DNA of 40,274 nucleotides from Verrucomicrobiota bacterium (GCA_016871755.1 VHCJ01000026.1:1-40274), one strand, 5' to 3'; shown: positions 27,215 through 35,967, numbered from the stretch's first letter. Numbers and translations: made by a program. The notes: generated by a model not told the origin, from the sequence alone.

Positions 27215-27244
27215 AGGCGTGCGCGGGTCCCCGCGCGCACGCCT
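27215..27244 (+). terminator. GC-rich hairpin after the Gfo/Idh/MocA gene
   Basis: AGGCGTGCGCG (27215-27225) and CGCGCACGCCT (27234-27244) form a perfect 11-bp stem with an 8-base loop, 20 bases after the stop at 27195. No T-run follows. It is probably a transcription end or RNA 3' stabiliser for the SIE-dehydrogenase pair. The rest of the gap to msrB at 27352 shows no gene. Confidence 0.6.
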
Positions 27245-27351
27245 ACCCGTGCCTCTGCCGAGCGTGGGCATCGGCGCGCTCACTCTTCGCGGCAGGTTGC
27301 TTTCCGGGGGCACCCGCCTAAACTCCTCGAGTCTAACCGGACTCCCCGATC

Positions 27352-27969
27352 ATGAAATTCCGGCTCCTTCTTCTTTCGGCGGCCACAGGTCTGGCCGCTT
27401 TCCTCGCGATGGGCGCCAAGCCCGCGAAGTCCTCGTCTGACTCCCCTCCCATGGCCAAGGATGCGCTCGAATGTAAGCCCGGTGAAATCTCCGCCTGTGG
27501 ACTCCCCTCCCATGTCGTGATCGACATGGGCAAGGCCCGCGTCCAACGCACCGACGCGGAATGGCGCCAGATGCTCACGCCCGAGCAGTATCATGTCGCG
27601 CGGCAGCAGGGCACCGAACCGCCGTTCCGCAACAAGTACTTCAATCACAAGGGAGACGGCGTCTACTTCTCCGTCTGCTCCGACACGCCGCTCTTCGACA
27701 GTCGCGACAAGTTCGACAGCGGCACGGGTTGGCCGAGCTTCACCAAGCCGATCGAGCGCGCCTTCATTGGCGAGGCGCGGGACACCAGCTACGGCATGGT
27801 CCGCGTCGAGGTCCACTGCAGCGTCGACGGGGCCCATCTTGGGCACGTGTTCGAGGACGGTCCGGCTCCCACCGGCCTGCGCTACTGCATCAACAGCGCC
27901 TCGCTCCGCTTCATGCCGCGCGCCGAGTACGAAGCCTGGCTGGCGAAGAATCGTCCCGCGTCGCCGTAG
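27352..27969 (+). CDS. msrB: Exported peptide-methionine (R)-S-oxide reductase
   Basis: A 205-residue MsrB. Residues 1-20 ([20 protein letters not shown]) form a signal peptide, so it acts in the periplasm. The MsrB fold begins at about residue 66: [19 protein letters not shown], then [32 protein letters not shown] and [11 protein letters not shown], where the cysteine is catalytic. The two CxxC pairs that bind structural zinc in many MsrB proteins are broken: VCSDT and VHCSVDGAH keep one cysteine each. It is therefore a zinc-free form. The Cys in [10 protein letters not shown] and those remaining could act in resolving the disulfide. It stands alone and repairs oxidised methionines in exported proteins. 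Confidence 0.92.
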   Translation: MKFRLLLLSAATGLAAFLAMGAKPAKSSSDSPPMAKDALECKPGEISACGLPSHVVIDMGKARVQRTDAEWRQMLTPEQYHVARQQGTEPPFRNKYFNHKGDGVYFSVCSDTPLFDSRDKFDSGTGWPSFTKPIERAFIGEARDTSYGMVRVEVHCSVDGAHLGHVFEDGPAPTGLRYCINSASLRFMPRAEYEAWLAKNRPASP

Positions 27970-28012
27970 CCGTCCCGCGGCAGCCCGCCTCGCCGCGACG
28001 GTCCGAAGCAAT

Positions 28013-29371
28013 TCAATCGACGGTCAGCGAGGCGCGCCCATCGGCGAACTCCGCCGAGACGCGGGCTCCCGCAGCCAACGCCTGGCGGCGCAGCACCGGT
28101 TGGCCTGCGCCATCGCGCAGGATCACGAAGCCCCGGTTGAGCACGGACGCCGGGCTCGCCGCCTCCAGCCGCTTCCAGAGTCCGAGGAGCCGCTGGGACT
28201 CGAGCCGGATGCGCATCTCCGGCGACACCCGCGCAAAGGCGGCGGCGCGCTGGGTGAGCGCGTGCCTCCGCTCCCGCACGCTCCGGTGCAGCGCTGCTTC
28301 GAGCCGGTTGCGCTGATCATCGACGCGAAGATAGCCGCGCTCCACCAGCGCCGCCGGGGTGAGCAGGCGCAGGCGCGAGCCGGCGTGCTCCAGACGGCGC
28401 CGGGCGGCCTCGGCGCCGGCCTCGACTTCGCGCCCGAGACGTTCAGCGGCACGCGTCACGCGTTCGACGCAGGCGATGAAGCGGCTGGAGATGAGTTCCG
28501 CCGCAGCGCTCGGCGTCTCCGCGCGCAGATCGGCGGCGAAGTCGCAGAGCGTGATGTCAATCTCGTGCCCGACCGCCGAGACGATCGGCACCGTGCACGC
28601 CGCCACGGCCCGCACCAGCGGCTCCTCATTGAAAGCCCACAGATCCTCGAGGCTGCCGCCTCCGCGCCCGATCACCAGCAGGTCGAACATCCCGAGCGCC
28701 TCAGCCGCGCGGAGCATGGCCGCCATCTCCGCAGCGGCTCCCTCCCCCTGCACCTTCGCGGGCAGGATCACGAGCCGGCCGCGCCACGACCGGCGTCGCA
28801 GGATCTGGATGAAGTCCTGCACCGCCGCGCCGGTCGGCGACGTCACGAACCCGATCGTCCGCGGCATCTCCGGCAGCGCCCGCTTGCGTTCCGGGGCGAA
28901 GAGCCCCTCCTCCGCCAGCCGCCGCTTCAGCGCCTCGAATTCCCGCTGCAGGCGGCCCACGCCATCCTCGACCACGGCCCGGACGACGAGTTGGTACTGG
29001 CCGCGCGGCTCGTAGACGCTCACCTGACCGAAGACCACGACCTGCAGACCGTCCCGCAACACCACGCTCTGCCTCGCCGCGTCGCCGCGGAACAGCACCG
29101 CGGAAAGAGTCGCTTCAGCATCCTTCAGCGAAAAATAGACATGACCACTGCCCTGCGTCTTGAGGTTCGAGACCTCCCCGCGGACCCAGCCGGCCGGCAT
29201 GCCGTCCTCCAGCAGCCGCTTCACGCGCCGCGTGAACTCTCCGACGCTGATCACCCCCGCCCCAGGGCCTGCCTCATCGGTCCCGCCGGCCTCGCCGCGC
29301 CCGCTCCGCGACCGGGTCACGCCCCCGCCCGCACGACTGAACTCCCCTTCGCTGCCCGTCGGCGGAGTCAT
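28013..29371 (-). CDS. xseA: Exodeoxyribonuclease VII large subunit
   Basis: A 452-residue XseA. The N-terminal OB domain (VRGEVSNLKTQGSGHVYFSL at about 64-83) and the catalytic core (ITSPTG-type FVTSPTGAAVQDF, then GRGGGSLEDLWAFNEE and VSAVGHEIDITLCDFAAD) are complete. A long helical region and a C-terminal GFVILRDGAGQPV strand follow as usual. It degrades single-stranded DNA with XseB; no xseB is recognised in this window. The ATG at 29371 overlaps the stop of the upstream VTT gene as ATGA. The first 40 residues are Gly/Ser/Arg-rich and not part of the fold, so an internal GTG near VISVGEF (residue 40) is a possible alternative start. Confidence 0.94.
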   Translation of the reverse strand: MTPPTGSEGEFSRAGGGVTRSRSGRGEAGGTDEAGPGAGVISVGEFTRRVKRLLEDGMPAGWVRGEVSNLKTQGSGHVYFSLKDAEATLSAVLFRGDAARQSVVLRDGLQVVVFGQVSVYEPRGQYQLVVRAVVEDGVGRLQREFEALKRRLAEEGLFAPERKRALPEMPRTIGFVTSPTGAAVQDFIQILRRRSWRGRLVILPAKVQGEGAAAEMAAMLRAAEALGMFDLLVIGRGGGSLEDLWAFNEEPLVRAVAACTVPIVSAVGHEIDITLCDFAADLRAETPSAAAELISSRFIACVERVTRAAERLGREVEAGAEAARRRLEHAGSRLRLLTPAALVERGYLRVDDQRNRLEAALHRSVRERRHALTQRAAAFARVSPEMRIRLESQRLLGLWKRLEAASPASVLNRGFVILRDGAGQPVLRRQALAAGARVSAEFADGRASLTVD

Positions 29372-30069
29372 GCGTTCCCGTCCCCGTACGCCTTCGGTCG
29401 CTGCCGCCGGAGGCGAAGATGACGCCGCAGCAGGTGCACGCCGAGAATCGCGGCGATCACGAGACTGATTCCGAGCACGGCGACCTTCGCCTTGCCGTGC
29501 ATCAACGCGTCGCCGAAGATGACCACGCCGCTCAAGTTGATCATCGGGAAGAGCAGCGAGGGCACGAGGTAGATCCGGAACGGGATTTCCGCGAGCCCGA
29601 GCAGGTAGCTCTGGACGAAGAACGGCGGCCCCGGCGTGATCCGCACCAACAACGTCAACTCAAAGTGCTCCGAGGCCGGAACCACCGGGATGCGGTATCC
29701 CAAGCGACCCAGCACCCACGCGAGCAAGGGGCGAAACGCGCGGCGCGCCAGCCAGTAGGTCAGGACCACGTTCACCGTGATCGCGGCGGCCGACCCCAGC
29801 AGCACCCCTCCCAGCCCCAGTTGCGCGCCGAACGCAGGCCCGGCCGTGAGCGCGAAGGCCATCAAGGGAAATCCCACCGCAGGCAGCAGCGCCATGGCCG
29901 TGAAGAATGCCAGCGGTCCGAGCAGCCGGATAAATTCCATGATATTGAATATCATGGCTTTAACATCGAAACCGCGGAGTATGAGCACGGCGGCGACGGC
30001 GAGCACGGCGAGGACCAAGCCCCCCTTGACGAGGAATTCCCGTCGGTCGCGCGGTTCCGCTCCAGCCAT
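29368..30069 (-). CDS. VTT-domain (TVP38/TMEM64) membrane protein
   Basis: A 233-residue inner-membrane protein with about six hydrophobic segments. The core FPLMAFALTAGPAFGAQLG and RITPGPPFFVQSYLLGLAEI match the VTT/SNARE-associated domain shared by DedA and TMEM64-type proteins, some of which scramble or transport lipids. A first membrane segment sits at about residues 17-35 (LVLAVLAVAAVLILRGF). The ATG at 30069 is used; the longer reading from 30414 looks non-coding. It is coupled to xseA by a 4-base overlap. The function is known only at family level. Confidence 0.85.
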   Translation of the reverse strand: MAGAEPRDRREFLVKGGLVLAVLAVAAVLILRGFDVKAMIFNIMEFIRLLGPLAFFTAMALLPAVGFPLMAFALTAGPAFGAQLGLGGVLLGSAAAITVNVVLTYWLARRAFRPLLAWVLGRLGYRIPVVPASEHFELTLLVRITPGPPFFVQSYLLGLAEIPFRIYLVPSLLFPMINLSGVVIFGDALMHGKAKVAVLGISLVIAAILGVHLLRRHLRLRRQRPKAYGDGNA

Positions 30070-30169
30070 GGTGCCACGATGCCGATGTTGGGACGGCGCC
30101 GTCAAGGTCCGCGCAGCCCGTCGCGCCTCCCGCGGCGCGGCGGTCCGGGCGCGCCCGCTTCGCGTTTCC

Positions 30170-30631
30170 ATGGCGCCCGACTCCTCTCCCACACACCCCG
30201 TCCGCCGGGTCGGGCTCGCCGCGCTTGCGCTGGTCGGGCTGGCGTGGCTAGCCCTTTCCATCGTCTCTCCGTCCGCCTCGCTCCCGCAGGTCTGGCCATG
30301 GTCGGGTGTGGCCGTCATTGCCTGGGGTGCGGTCGTGGGGGCGGGGATGTACGGCTGGTGGCGTGGACCCGCGGCGCCGCGCGCCCGCGGCGCACGACAG
30401 GCCGGTGGAACCATCGAAGCAACGCCCGGCGGTGCGGTCCGGACATCCGCCCCCGCGCTAAGGCGCCTTCAGACCCACGGCCTCGGCGGCGAGCGTGCCA
30501 AGCGTGCGGCGCAGGTCGGAGACGTCGCCCTGGCCCTTCGGGTGGAGGCGGCTCGACAGGAAGATGACGAAGGTCGCGGAGCCCGGATCGATCCACACCG
30601 AGGTGCCGGTGAAGCCGGTGTGACCAAATGA
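30170..30631 (+). CDS. Possible small membrane protein, overlapping an antisense gene
   Basis: A 153-codon frame. The first 70 residues contain two clear hydrophobic segments (VGLAALALVGLAWLALSIV and SGVAVIAWGAVVGAGMYGW) with strong G/C at codon third positions, and a pyrimidine-rich leader precedes the ATG at 30170, like other genes here. The last 58 codons lie antisense to the end of the serine-hydrolase gene and look like a shadow of it. A real, shorter protein with a lost stop, or a frameshift near 30450 where TAA occurs in the next frame, is equally possible. No homologue is recognised. Confidence 0.45.
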   Translation: MAPDSSPTHPVRRVGLAALALVGLAWLALSIVSPSASLPQVWPWSGVAVIAWGAVVGAGMYGWWRGPAAPRARGARQAGGTIEATPGGAVRTSAPALRRLQTHGLGGERAKRAAQVGDVALALRVEAARQEDDEGRGARIDPHRGAGEAGVTK

Positions 30632-31654
30632 CCGCCCGGTTGGGAAGAGCGTTCCCCGCGGCGCGGAGAAGCGCGTGTCGATGTCCCAGCCGAGCCCGCG
30701 CCGATCCACGCCGTTGGTCTGCGCGCGGGTCATGTCCGCGACCGAGGCGGACGACAAAACGGCGCGGCCGTCCGGCCCGCGACCGTCCGCGAGGATCATG
30801 CGGCAGAAGCGTGCGAGGTCGGCGGCCGTGGTGAACAACCCGGCATGCCCGGCGACTCCCCCCATGGCACGCGCGGTGGGATCGTGCACGATTCCCCGGA
30901 GCAGCGCCTCGCCGACCCGCTCGGTCGGCGCGATGCGCGGTCGAAGCGCTTCGCCGGGATTGAAGCCGGAGTCGACCATGCCGAGGGGCGCGAAGATGTG
31001 GCGGGCTGCGTAGCGGTCGAGTTCCTCGCCGGACACTGCTCGGACGAGTTCGCCGAGAACGATGAAGTTGATGTCGCTGTAGACGAAGCGCTCATCCGGA
31101 GTCGCTTGCGGACGTTCGGCGCAGGCGAGCGCGAGCGCCGCCGCGCGTCCACTCCAAGCGGGCTGGAGACTGAGGCCGGGGCGGAGGCCGGACCGGTGGG
31201 TGAGCAGGTGACGCACGGTGATCGCACCCTTTCCGTGGGCGGCGAAGTCGGGCAGCCACCGCGCGACCGGCGCGTCGAGCGCGAGTTGGCCGCGCTCGAC
31301 CTGTTGCAGGACGGCGGTGGCGGTGACCACCACCTTGGTGAGCGACGCGGCATCGTAGACCGTGTCGGTCGTCGTCGACTCCGCCGCCGGTTCGACGGCG
31401 CGGAGTCCGTGGGCGCGGACATGATCAACGTCGCTCCGGCCAAGCCACAAGACGCCGCCGGGAACCCGGCCGGCGAGGATGGCGGCATCGATCGCGGCAT
31501 CCATGGCCGCGAGCGCCACCAGCGGGAACACCGGTTCCGCCGCTACGCCGGGTGGAGTGGCGGCGCCAGACGCGGCGACCGTGCCGGGCGCACTGAGGAG
31601 CAGCGCGGCTGCCGATCCCGCGACCGCGCGGAACACGCGCCGGGGCAGGCTCAC
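30458..31654 (-). CDS. Exported serine hydrolase, beta-lactamase/PBP4* family
   Basis: A 398-residue class C-type fold. Residues 1-28 form a signal peptide ending near GTVAASG. S104-L-T-K107 (DAASLTKVV) is the SxxK nucleophile motif, Y192-S-D (FVYSDINF) the second motif, and FGHTGFTGTSVWIDP near residue 337 takes the KTG position as HTG. The HTG and YSD versions are common in esterases and peptidases of this family rather than in antibiotic-hydrolysing enzymes. The start is GTG at 31654, overlapping the SIE stop as GTGA, so the two exported proteins are made together. It may act on peptidoglycan or an esterified sugar. Confidence 0.88.
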   Translation of the reverse strand: MSLPRRVFRAVAGSAAALLLSAPGTVAASGAATPPGVAAEPVFPLVALAAMDAAIDAAILAGRVPGGVLWLGRSDVDHVRAHGLRAVEPAAESTTTDTVYDAASLTKVVVTATAVLQQVERGQLALDAPVARWLPDFAAHGKGAITVRHLLTHRSGLRPGLSLQPAWSGRAAALALACAERPQATPDERFVYSDINFIVLGELVRAVSGEELDRYAARHIFAPLGMVDSGFNPGEALRPRIAPTERVGEALLRGIVHDPTARAMGGVAGHAGLFTTAADLARFCRMILADGRGPDGRAVLSSASVADMTRAQTNGVDRRGLGWDIDTRFSAPRGTLFPTGRSFGHTGFTGTSVWIDPGSATFVIFLSSRLHPKGQGDVSDLRRTLGTLAAEAVGLKAP

Positions 31655-32529
31655 CAGCGGACCTGCTCGAGATAGCGGAGCGACTGGACGATCTGGTGCT
31701 CGGCGTCGGCGGATTCGTCCTCGATGAAGTAGTGCCTCACCCCGTACTTCGCGGCGGCGGCGAGGACGACGGGCCAGTTGACCTGGCCGGAGCCGAGCGC
31801 GACGTCGTCGTTGGGATCGGCCTTACCTGTGTGGATGCCGGTGGGCAGACCCTTGCGATAGTCCTTCAGGTGCATCAGCTCCCAGCGGCCGGGATAGTTG
31901 GCCAGCCACGCCTCGGGGGCCTGACCGGGATGGATGGTCCAGAGCACGTCCATCTGGAAGCACACATGCTTCGGATTGGTCTCCTGCATGAGGATATCCA
32001 TGGCGGTGGTGCCCTCGCCGGCGGCGCCGGGAGCGAACTCGTAGCCGTGGTTGTGGTAGAAGACCTTCATTCCATCCGCGGCCATGATCTCGCCAGCCCG
32101 ATTGAACACGGCGGCTGCATTGCGGGCGTCAGCCGCGTCGAACGACCCCTCATGCGGGATCCATGCGCAGCCCACGTACTTGATGCCCAGTTCCTTGGCC
32201 TCGCGGCGCACGCCCTCGGGATCGTCGCGAAGCCGGTTGAACGGGAAGTGCATGCCGATCGGCTGGAGACCACGGGCGTCCAACTCGCGGCGGAACTCCA
32301 GCGGGGTCTGCTTGTACGTGCTTGCCAGTTCGACCTCGCGGGTGCCGTAGGCCTTGACGATGTCCAGAGTGACCGGGCCGTTCTTGATGAACAGGCCGCG
32401 CAGGCTGTAGAGCTGGATGCCCAGCGGACCCTTGAAACTCGCCCCGGTGCCTGGGGCTGACGTGGCGGCGACGAGCGGAGAAATCATGGACAGGGCAAGG
32501 ATGAACAAGCGGAGCAACGAGGATTTCAT
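31651..32529 (-). CDS. Exported sugar phosphate isomerase/epimerase-like protein
   Basis: A 292-residue TIM barrel with a signal peptide (MKSSLLRLFILALSMISPLV, then AATSAPG), so the barrel works outside the cytoplasm. Positions of metal ligands: FYHNHGYEF takes the first acid/histidine position, CFQMDVLW the Asp, LMHLKDY the His and HYFIEDES the Glu. LGIQLYSLRGLF and MHFPFNRL are typical of exported SIE members in Verrucomicrobiota. It is followed by, and coupled to, the exported serine hydrolase. A role on a keto-sugar or glycoside in the periplasm is suggested by context only. The ATG at 32529 is chosen because the signal peptide starts there; the frame from 32613 adds non-coding residues. 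Confidence 0.85.
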   Translation of the reverse strand: MKSSLLRLFILALSMISPLVAATSAPGTGASFKGPLGIQLYSLRGLFIKNGPVTLDIVKAYGTREVELASTYKQTPLEFRRELDARGLQPIGMHFPFNRLRDDPEGVRREAKELGIKYVGCAWIPHEGSFDAADARNAAAVFNRAGEIMAADGMKVFYHNHGYEFAPGAAGEGTTAMDILMQETNPKHVCFQMDVLWTIHPGQAPEAWLANYPGRWELMHLKDYRKGLPTGIHTGKADPNDDVALGSGQVNWPVVLAAAAKYGVRHYFIEDESADAEHQIVQSLRYLEQVRW

Positions 32530-32667
32530 GGGGAAGAGCGGCGGGGTTGATCGAGAGGCGAAACGAGGGAACGACGAACGCGAAGACGCTACGCACCGAC
32601 CGGACACAGGCAAGCACCGGAGCGGTCCGGACTGCGGACCCCGCGGAGGCGAGGCCGCGGGTGCCGG

Positions 32668-33393
32668 TCACTCAAACGGCGGAGCCTGGCGGCGCTCGCG
32701 CTCCGCCCGGCGCTGGTCCGCGGCGGCGCGAAAGGCGCTGAAGCAACTGGAGAAAAGGAAGATCGCCATGATGCCCATCCAGAGCGACTGACTCCAGACG
32801 GCCAGTCCCACGAGGCCGGCGATGCCGAGCAAGCCGAGCCCGCTGGCGATCCACAGGCTGTTGACCGGGCCAACGCCGAACCACAACAACGACCGCAGCA
32901 TCTGGCCGCCGTCCAGCGGGTAGATCGGCATGAGGTTGAAGATCAGCAGGAGGAGATTGATGCGCTGGAGTTCGAAGAGGAAGGCGTGGAAGTCGGGCGG
33001 GAGCGCCACGGCCTGAACGGACTCCGCCTGCCACTGCACGAGGAACAGCACCGGCGCGAGCACCACGTTCACGAGCGGTCCGGCCGCGATGCTCCAAAGA
33101 TGAGCGCCGGGCCGCGGCGGCGGCGAGACGAAGGCAATGCCTCCGAGGGGCCAGAGGATGATCCGGTCCGCGAAGCCCCCGGTCTGCCGGCAGGCCAGCG
33201 CGTGTCCGAACTCGTGCAGCAGGACGATGCAGAAGAGGCTGAGGTATTCGACGGCGTTCCAGCCGAGGGAACTGTACTGGCCAGCTCGCGACGTCACGAC
33301 GTAGATCGCGACGAGGAACCACGACCAATGGAGCGAGACGCGGATGCCCGCGAAGCGGAAGAGCGGCAGCGAGCCGTCGGTGGACTGAAGCAC
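32668..33393 (-). CDS. Site-2 protease family membrane metalloprotease (M50)
   Basis: A 241-residue integral membrane protease. LLHEFGHALACR holds HExxH with H60, E61 and H64 as zinc ligands and catalytic acid; NLMPIYPLDGGQML supplies D161, the third ligand, in the family NxxPxxPLDGG motif. Five to six hydrophobic segments surround them. It cleaves proteins within the membrane; the substrate is unknown. The start is GTG at 33393. The C-terminal AADQRRAERERRQAP is a short basic cytoplasmic tail. It is read alone; bases 32530-32667 between it and the SIE gene hold nothing recognisable. Confidence 0.93.
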   Translation of the reverse strand: MLQSTDGSLPLFRFAGIRVSLHWSWFLVAIYVVTSRAGQYSSLGWNAVEYLSLFCIVLLHEFGHALACRQTGGFADRIILWPLGGIAFVSPPPRPGAHLWSIAAGPLVNVVLAPVLFLVQWQAESVQAVALPPDFHAFLFELQRINLLLLIFNLMPIYPLDGGQMLRSLLWFGVGPVNSLWIASGLGLLGIAGLVGLAVWSQSLWMGIMAIFLFSSCFSAFRAAADQRRAERERRQAPPFE

Positions 33394-33485
33394 GAGACGG
33401 TGCTACGCCCCGGACGGGGGAGTGCCAAGGGGAAAGCACGTCGCCAGCGGCGCGCCCGGCGCGCCGGACCAACCCGCGCATCCGC

Positions 33486-33884
33486 CTACGGCTTTCGGGT
33501 CGGGAGTTTCTCCGCTTCCCAGTCCTTGAAACCCCCGGCATTGGCGACCGTGACACCCTGCTTGGCAAGGGCCTCGCCCACGTTGCCGGCCCGGCCGCCG
33601 GAGCGGCAGTAAAGGATCACTTCCCTTCCTTTCACGGTTTCGAGGAACGGCTTCCACAGGGCCTGATCGCCGCGGAAGTCGCTCATCGGCAGCAGCACCG
33701 CCGGAGCCGCCACGCCGGACTCGGCGCACTCCGCCGGCTCGCGCACATCCACCAGCACCGCCTTGCCGTCGGCCACGCGGCGCGCGGCTTCCGCCGCCGT
33801 GATCCGCGGCACCTCCGCCGCTGCCAGAACCGGAACCGCCAGACCGACCAAACCAAGAACGATGCGTTTGAAGGAGGATGTCAT
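33486..33884 (-). CDS. Exported single-domain rhodanese
   Basis: A 132-residue protein. Residues 1-22 (MTSSFKRIVLGLVGLAVPVL, then AA) form a signal peptide. The rhodanese domain follows: VLVDVREPAE, then REVILYCRSGGRAGNVGEAL with the catalytic cysteine in the six-residue loop CRSGGR, then VANAGGFKDWEAEKLP. It probably transfers sulfur or acts on thiols in the periplasm. The ATG at 33884 begins the signal peptide; the longer frame to 34244 is not coding. It is divergent from the Tat-exported protein at 34000. Bases 33885-33999 hold no gene. Confidence 0.92.
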   Translation of the reverse strand: MTSSFKRIVLGLVGLAVPVLAAAEVPRITAAEAARRVADGKAVLVDVREPAECAESGVAAPAVLLPMSDFRGDQALWKPFLETVKGREVILYCRSGGRAGNVGEALAKQGVTVANAGGFKDWEAEKLPTRKP

Positions 33885-33999
33885 GCCGACACCGTTTCCT
33901 ACGTGGGGGGCGACGGCAAGTCCAAGCACCGCGCTTTTTTCCCGGGGCCGCGGACTCGACAGGCGGGAGTGATTCGCCTCCCTTCTTCCTCTCTCAGAT

Positions 34000-35829
34000 A
34001 TGACTCCCGCTACCCCCGCCGTTTCGCCGCCCGCCCCGCTCGCCTCCCCCATCACCGCGGCTGCGGTCCCGCTCCCGGCGGAGGCGGCTTCACCGGGGCG
34101 CCGCGCCTTCCTTGCGGCCGGGGCCGCGGCGGGGGCCCTTGCTCTGGCTGGCCCCTTGGCCGCGGCCGGCGGTGTCGCCAGCCGCGACGAGGAGGATCCC
34201 TTGGTCGCGCGGTTGATCCGCCAGAACGACGCCCTTGTCCTCAACCAACTGCCCCTGCAAGACCTCCGGCCCGGCGTGCGCGGCCGCGGGGGCGTTCCCG
34301 ACGCTTATGGCATCCCCAACGCCAACGCCACGGGCGCCTTCCTCGCCGTGCTCGCCAGCGCTTTCGCCACCCCGGCGTCGGAGCACTACCGCTCGCCGCG
34401 CCTCCGCGAGGCCATGCTCCTCGCGGCCCAGGCCCTGCTCGACCTGCAGTACGAGGACGGGACCATCGACCTTGCCATCACCAACTTCCGCTCCCCTCCG
34501 GACACCGCGTTCGTGACCGAATCCGTGGCGCCCGCCTACGAGATTCTCCGGTCAGATGCCGGATCCGACGCCGCCCCGATCCGTAAACGACTGGAACGTT
34601 TCCTGCGCCGGGTCGGGGACGCGCTCGCCACCGGAGGCGTGCACACGCCAAACCACCGCTGGGTCGTCTGCGCCGCCCTCGCCACGCTCCACGACCTGTT
34701 CCCCGACCCCCGCTATCCCGCGCGGATCGCGCAATGGCTGGCCGAGGGCATCGATCTCGACCCAGACGGCCAGTACACCGAACGCAGCACCACGATCTAC
34801 TCGGCGGTGGTCAACCGGGCATTCCTCACGCTCGCCCACCGGATGGACCGCCCGGAGCTGCGCGAGGCGGTGCGCCGCAACCTTGAGATGACCCTCTACT
34901 ACCTGCACCCCGACGGGGAGGTGGTCACGGAGGGCTCGCGCCGGCAGGACCGCCAGCAACGCGGTACGCTGGTGCGGTACTACGCGGCTTACCGCGAGAT
35001 GGCGATCCGCGACGGCAATGGCGCGTTCGCCGCCGTCGTCGCCCAGATCGAGGCCGATGCACCCGCCTCCGTCGTGCGCGAACTACCCTCGTTCCTCACG
35101 GAGCCGATCCTCCGCCGCCGCCCGCCCGCCGCCGCCCCGCTGCCCACGAACTATCGGAAGCACTTCACTTACTCGCAGCTCGTCCGCCTCCGCCGCGGCT
35201 CGCTCAGCGCCACGCTGCTCGGAGGTTCGACCACGTTCTTTTCCCTCCGTCGGGGATCGGCGGCGCTGGAGGCGGTGCGGCTCTCCACCGCGTTCTTCGG
35301 CAAGGGCCACTTCCAGTCCGAACGGGTCGAGGAAAGCAACGGCCGCTTCCGTCTCCATCAGTCCCTGCGCGGCCCCTACTTCCAGCCGCTCACCCCCGAG
35401 AAGATCGCCGAGCTGCGCACCTACGGGGGCATGGAGAGCAACGGGCTCCTACGGCAGGACCACCGGGCCAGCCGCGCCCAGAGCAACATCCAGTCCCTCG
35501 AGTCAGTCGTGGAACTCGAAGAACACCCCGACCGCCTGGAACTGCATTTTCAGATCGACGGCACCGACCACGTACCAGTCGCGCTCGAACTCGCCTTCCG
35601 TCGCGAGGGCCGCCTGGAGGGAGTGGAGCCGGTGCAGGGCCTCGCCGAATCTTACCTGCTCCGCGCCGCCGAGGGTCGCTACCGGCTGGGCGAGGACGTG
35701 ATCACGTTCGGTCCCGGGCGCGTGGAGCACACGTGGACGCAGCTGCGCGGCGCACTCGGGAAGTGGGACGGACAGAGCGTGTACCTGACCGGGTTCACGC
35801 CCTTCCGATTCACGCTGGCGCTGCGCTGA
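34000..35829 (+). CDS. Tat-exported protein, possible polysaccharide lyase-like enzyme
   Basis: A 609-residue protein of unknown function. R34-R35 in GRRAFLAAGAAAGALALAGP is a twin-arginine signal. About residues 65-370 are helical, with DLQYEDGTIDLAITNFRSPP, THTPNHRWVVC-like NHRWVVCAALATLHD and DGQYTERSTTIYSAVVNRAF, reminiscent of the alpha/alpha toroid in heparinase and alginate-lyase type proteins. About 375-609 are beta-rich (SATLLGGSTTFFSLRRGS, VALELAFRREGRLEGV), like the beta-sandwich that follows such toroids. The Asn-His-Arg-Trp and Tyr/Glu/Arg positions are candidate active-site residues. The architecture is inferred and the activity not proven. The leader is pyrimidine-rich. Confidence 0.7.
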   Translation: MTPATPAVSPPAPLASPITAAAVPLPAEAASPGRRAFLAAGAAAGALALAGPLAAAGGVASRDEEDPLVARLIRQNDALVLNQLPLQDLRPGVRGRGGVPDAYGIPNANATGAFLAVLASAFATPASEHYRSPRLREAMLLAAQALLDLQYEDGTIDLAITNFRSPPDTAFVTESVAPAYEILRSDAGSDAAPIRKRLERFLRRVGDALATGGVHTPNHRWVVCAALATLHDLFPDPRYPARIAQWLAEGIDLDPDGQYTERSTTIYSAVVNRAFLTLAHRMDRPELREAVRRNLEMTLYYLHPDGEVVTEGSRRQDRQQRGTLVRYYAAYREMAIRDGNGAFAAVVAQIEADAPASVVRELPSFLTEPILRRRPPAAAPLPTNYRKHFTYSQLVRLRRGSLSATLLGGSTTFFSLRRGSAALEAVRLSTAFFGKGHFQSERVEESNGRFRLHQSLRGPYFQPLTPEKIAELRTYGGMESNGLLRQDHRASRAQSNIQSLESVVELEEHPDRLELHFQIDGTDHVPVALELAFRREGRLEGVEPVQGLAESYLLRAAEGRYRLGEDVITFGPGRVEHTWTQLRGALGKWDGQSVYLTGFTPFRFTLALR

Positions 35830-35851
35830 CCCGCCCGGCCGCCGCCGCCGT

Positions 35852-35867
35852 CGCGGGCCGGCCCGCG
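35852..35867. repeat. 16-base perfect palindrome
   Basis: CGCGGGCC-GGCCCGCG (35852-35867) lies between the stops of two convergent genes (35829 and 35968). With no loop it is a poor terminator on its own, but it could fold in either transcript. The remaining bases of the gap show no gene. Confidence 0.6.
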
Positions 35868-35967
35868 CCGGTCTGGGACGGCCCGATCCGGTCGCTGAGT
35901 GAGCCGGACGCTCGCTCGATGCGCCAGGAGCGCGGCCAGGCCGCGAGGCGGCACCCGTCGCCCGGTC

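Noticed and set aside
30458-31654. Antibiotic-resistance beta-lactamase
   Set aside because: YSD and HTG replace YSN and KTG, and the gene is coupled to a sugar-type exported protein, so a peptidase or esterase is more likely.
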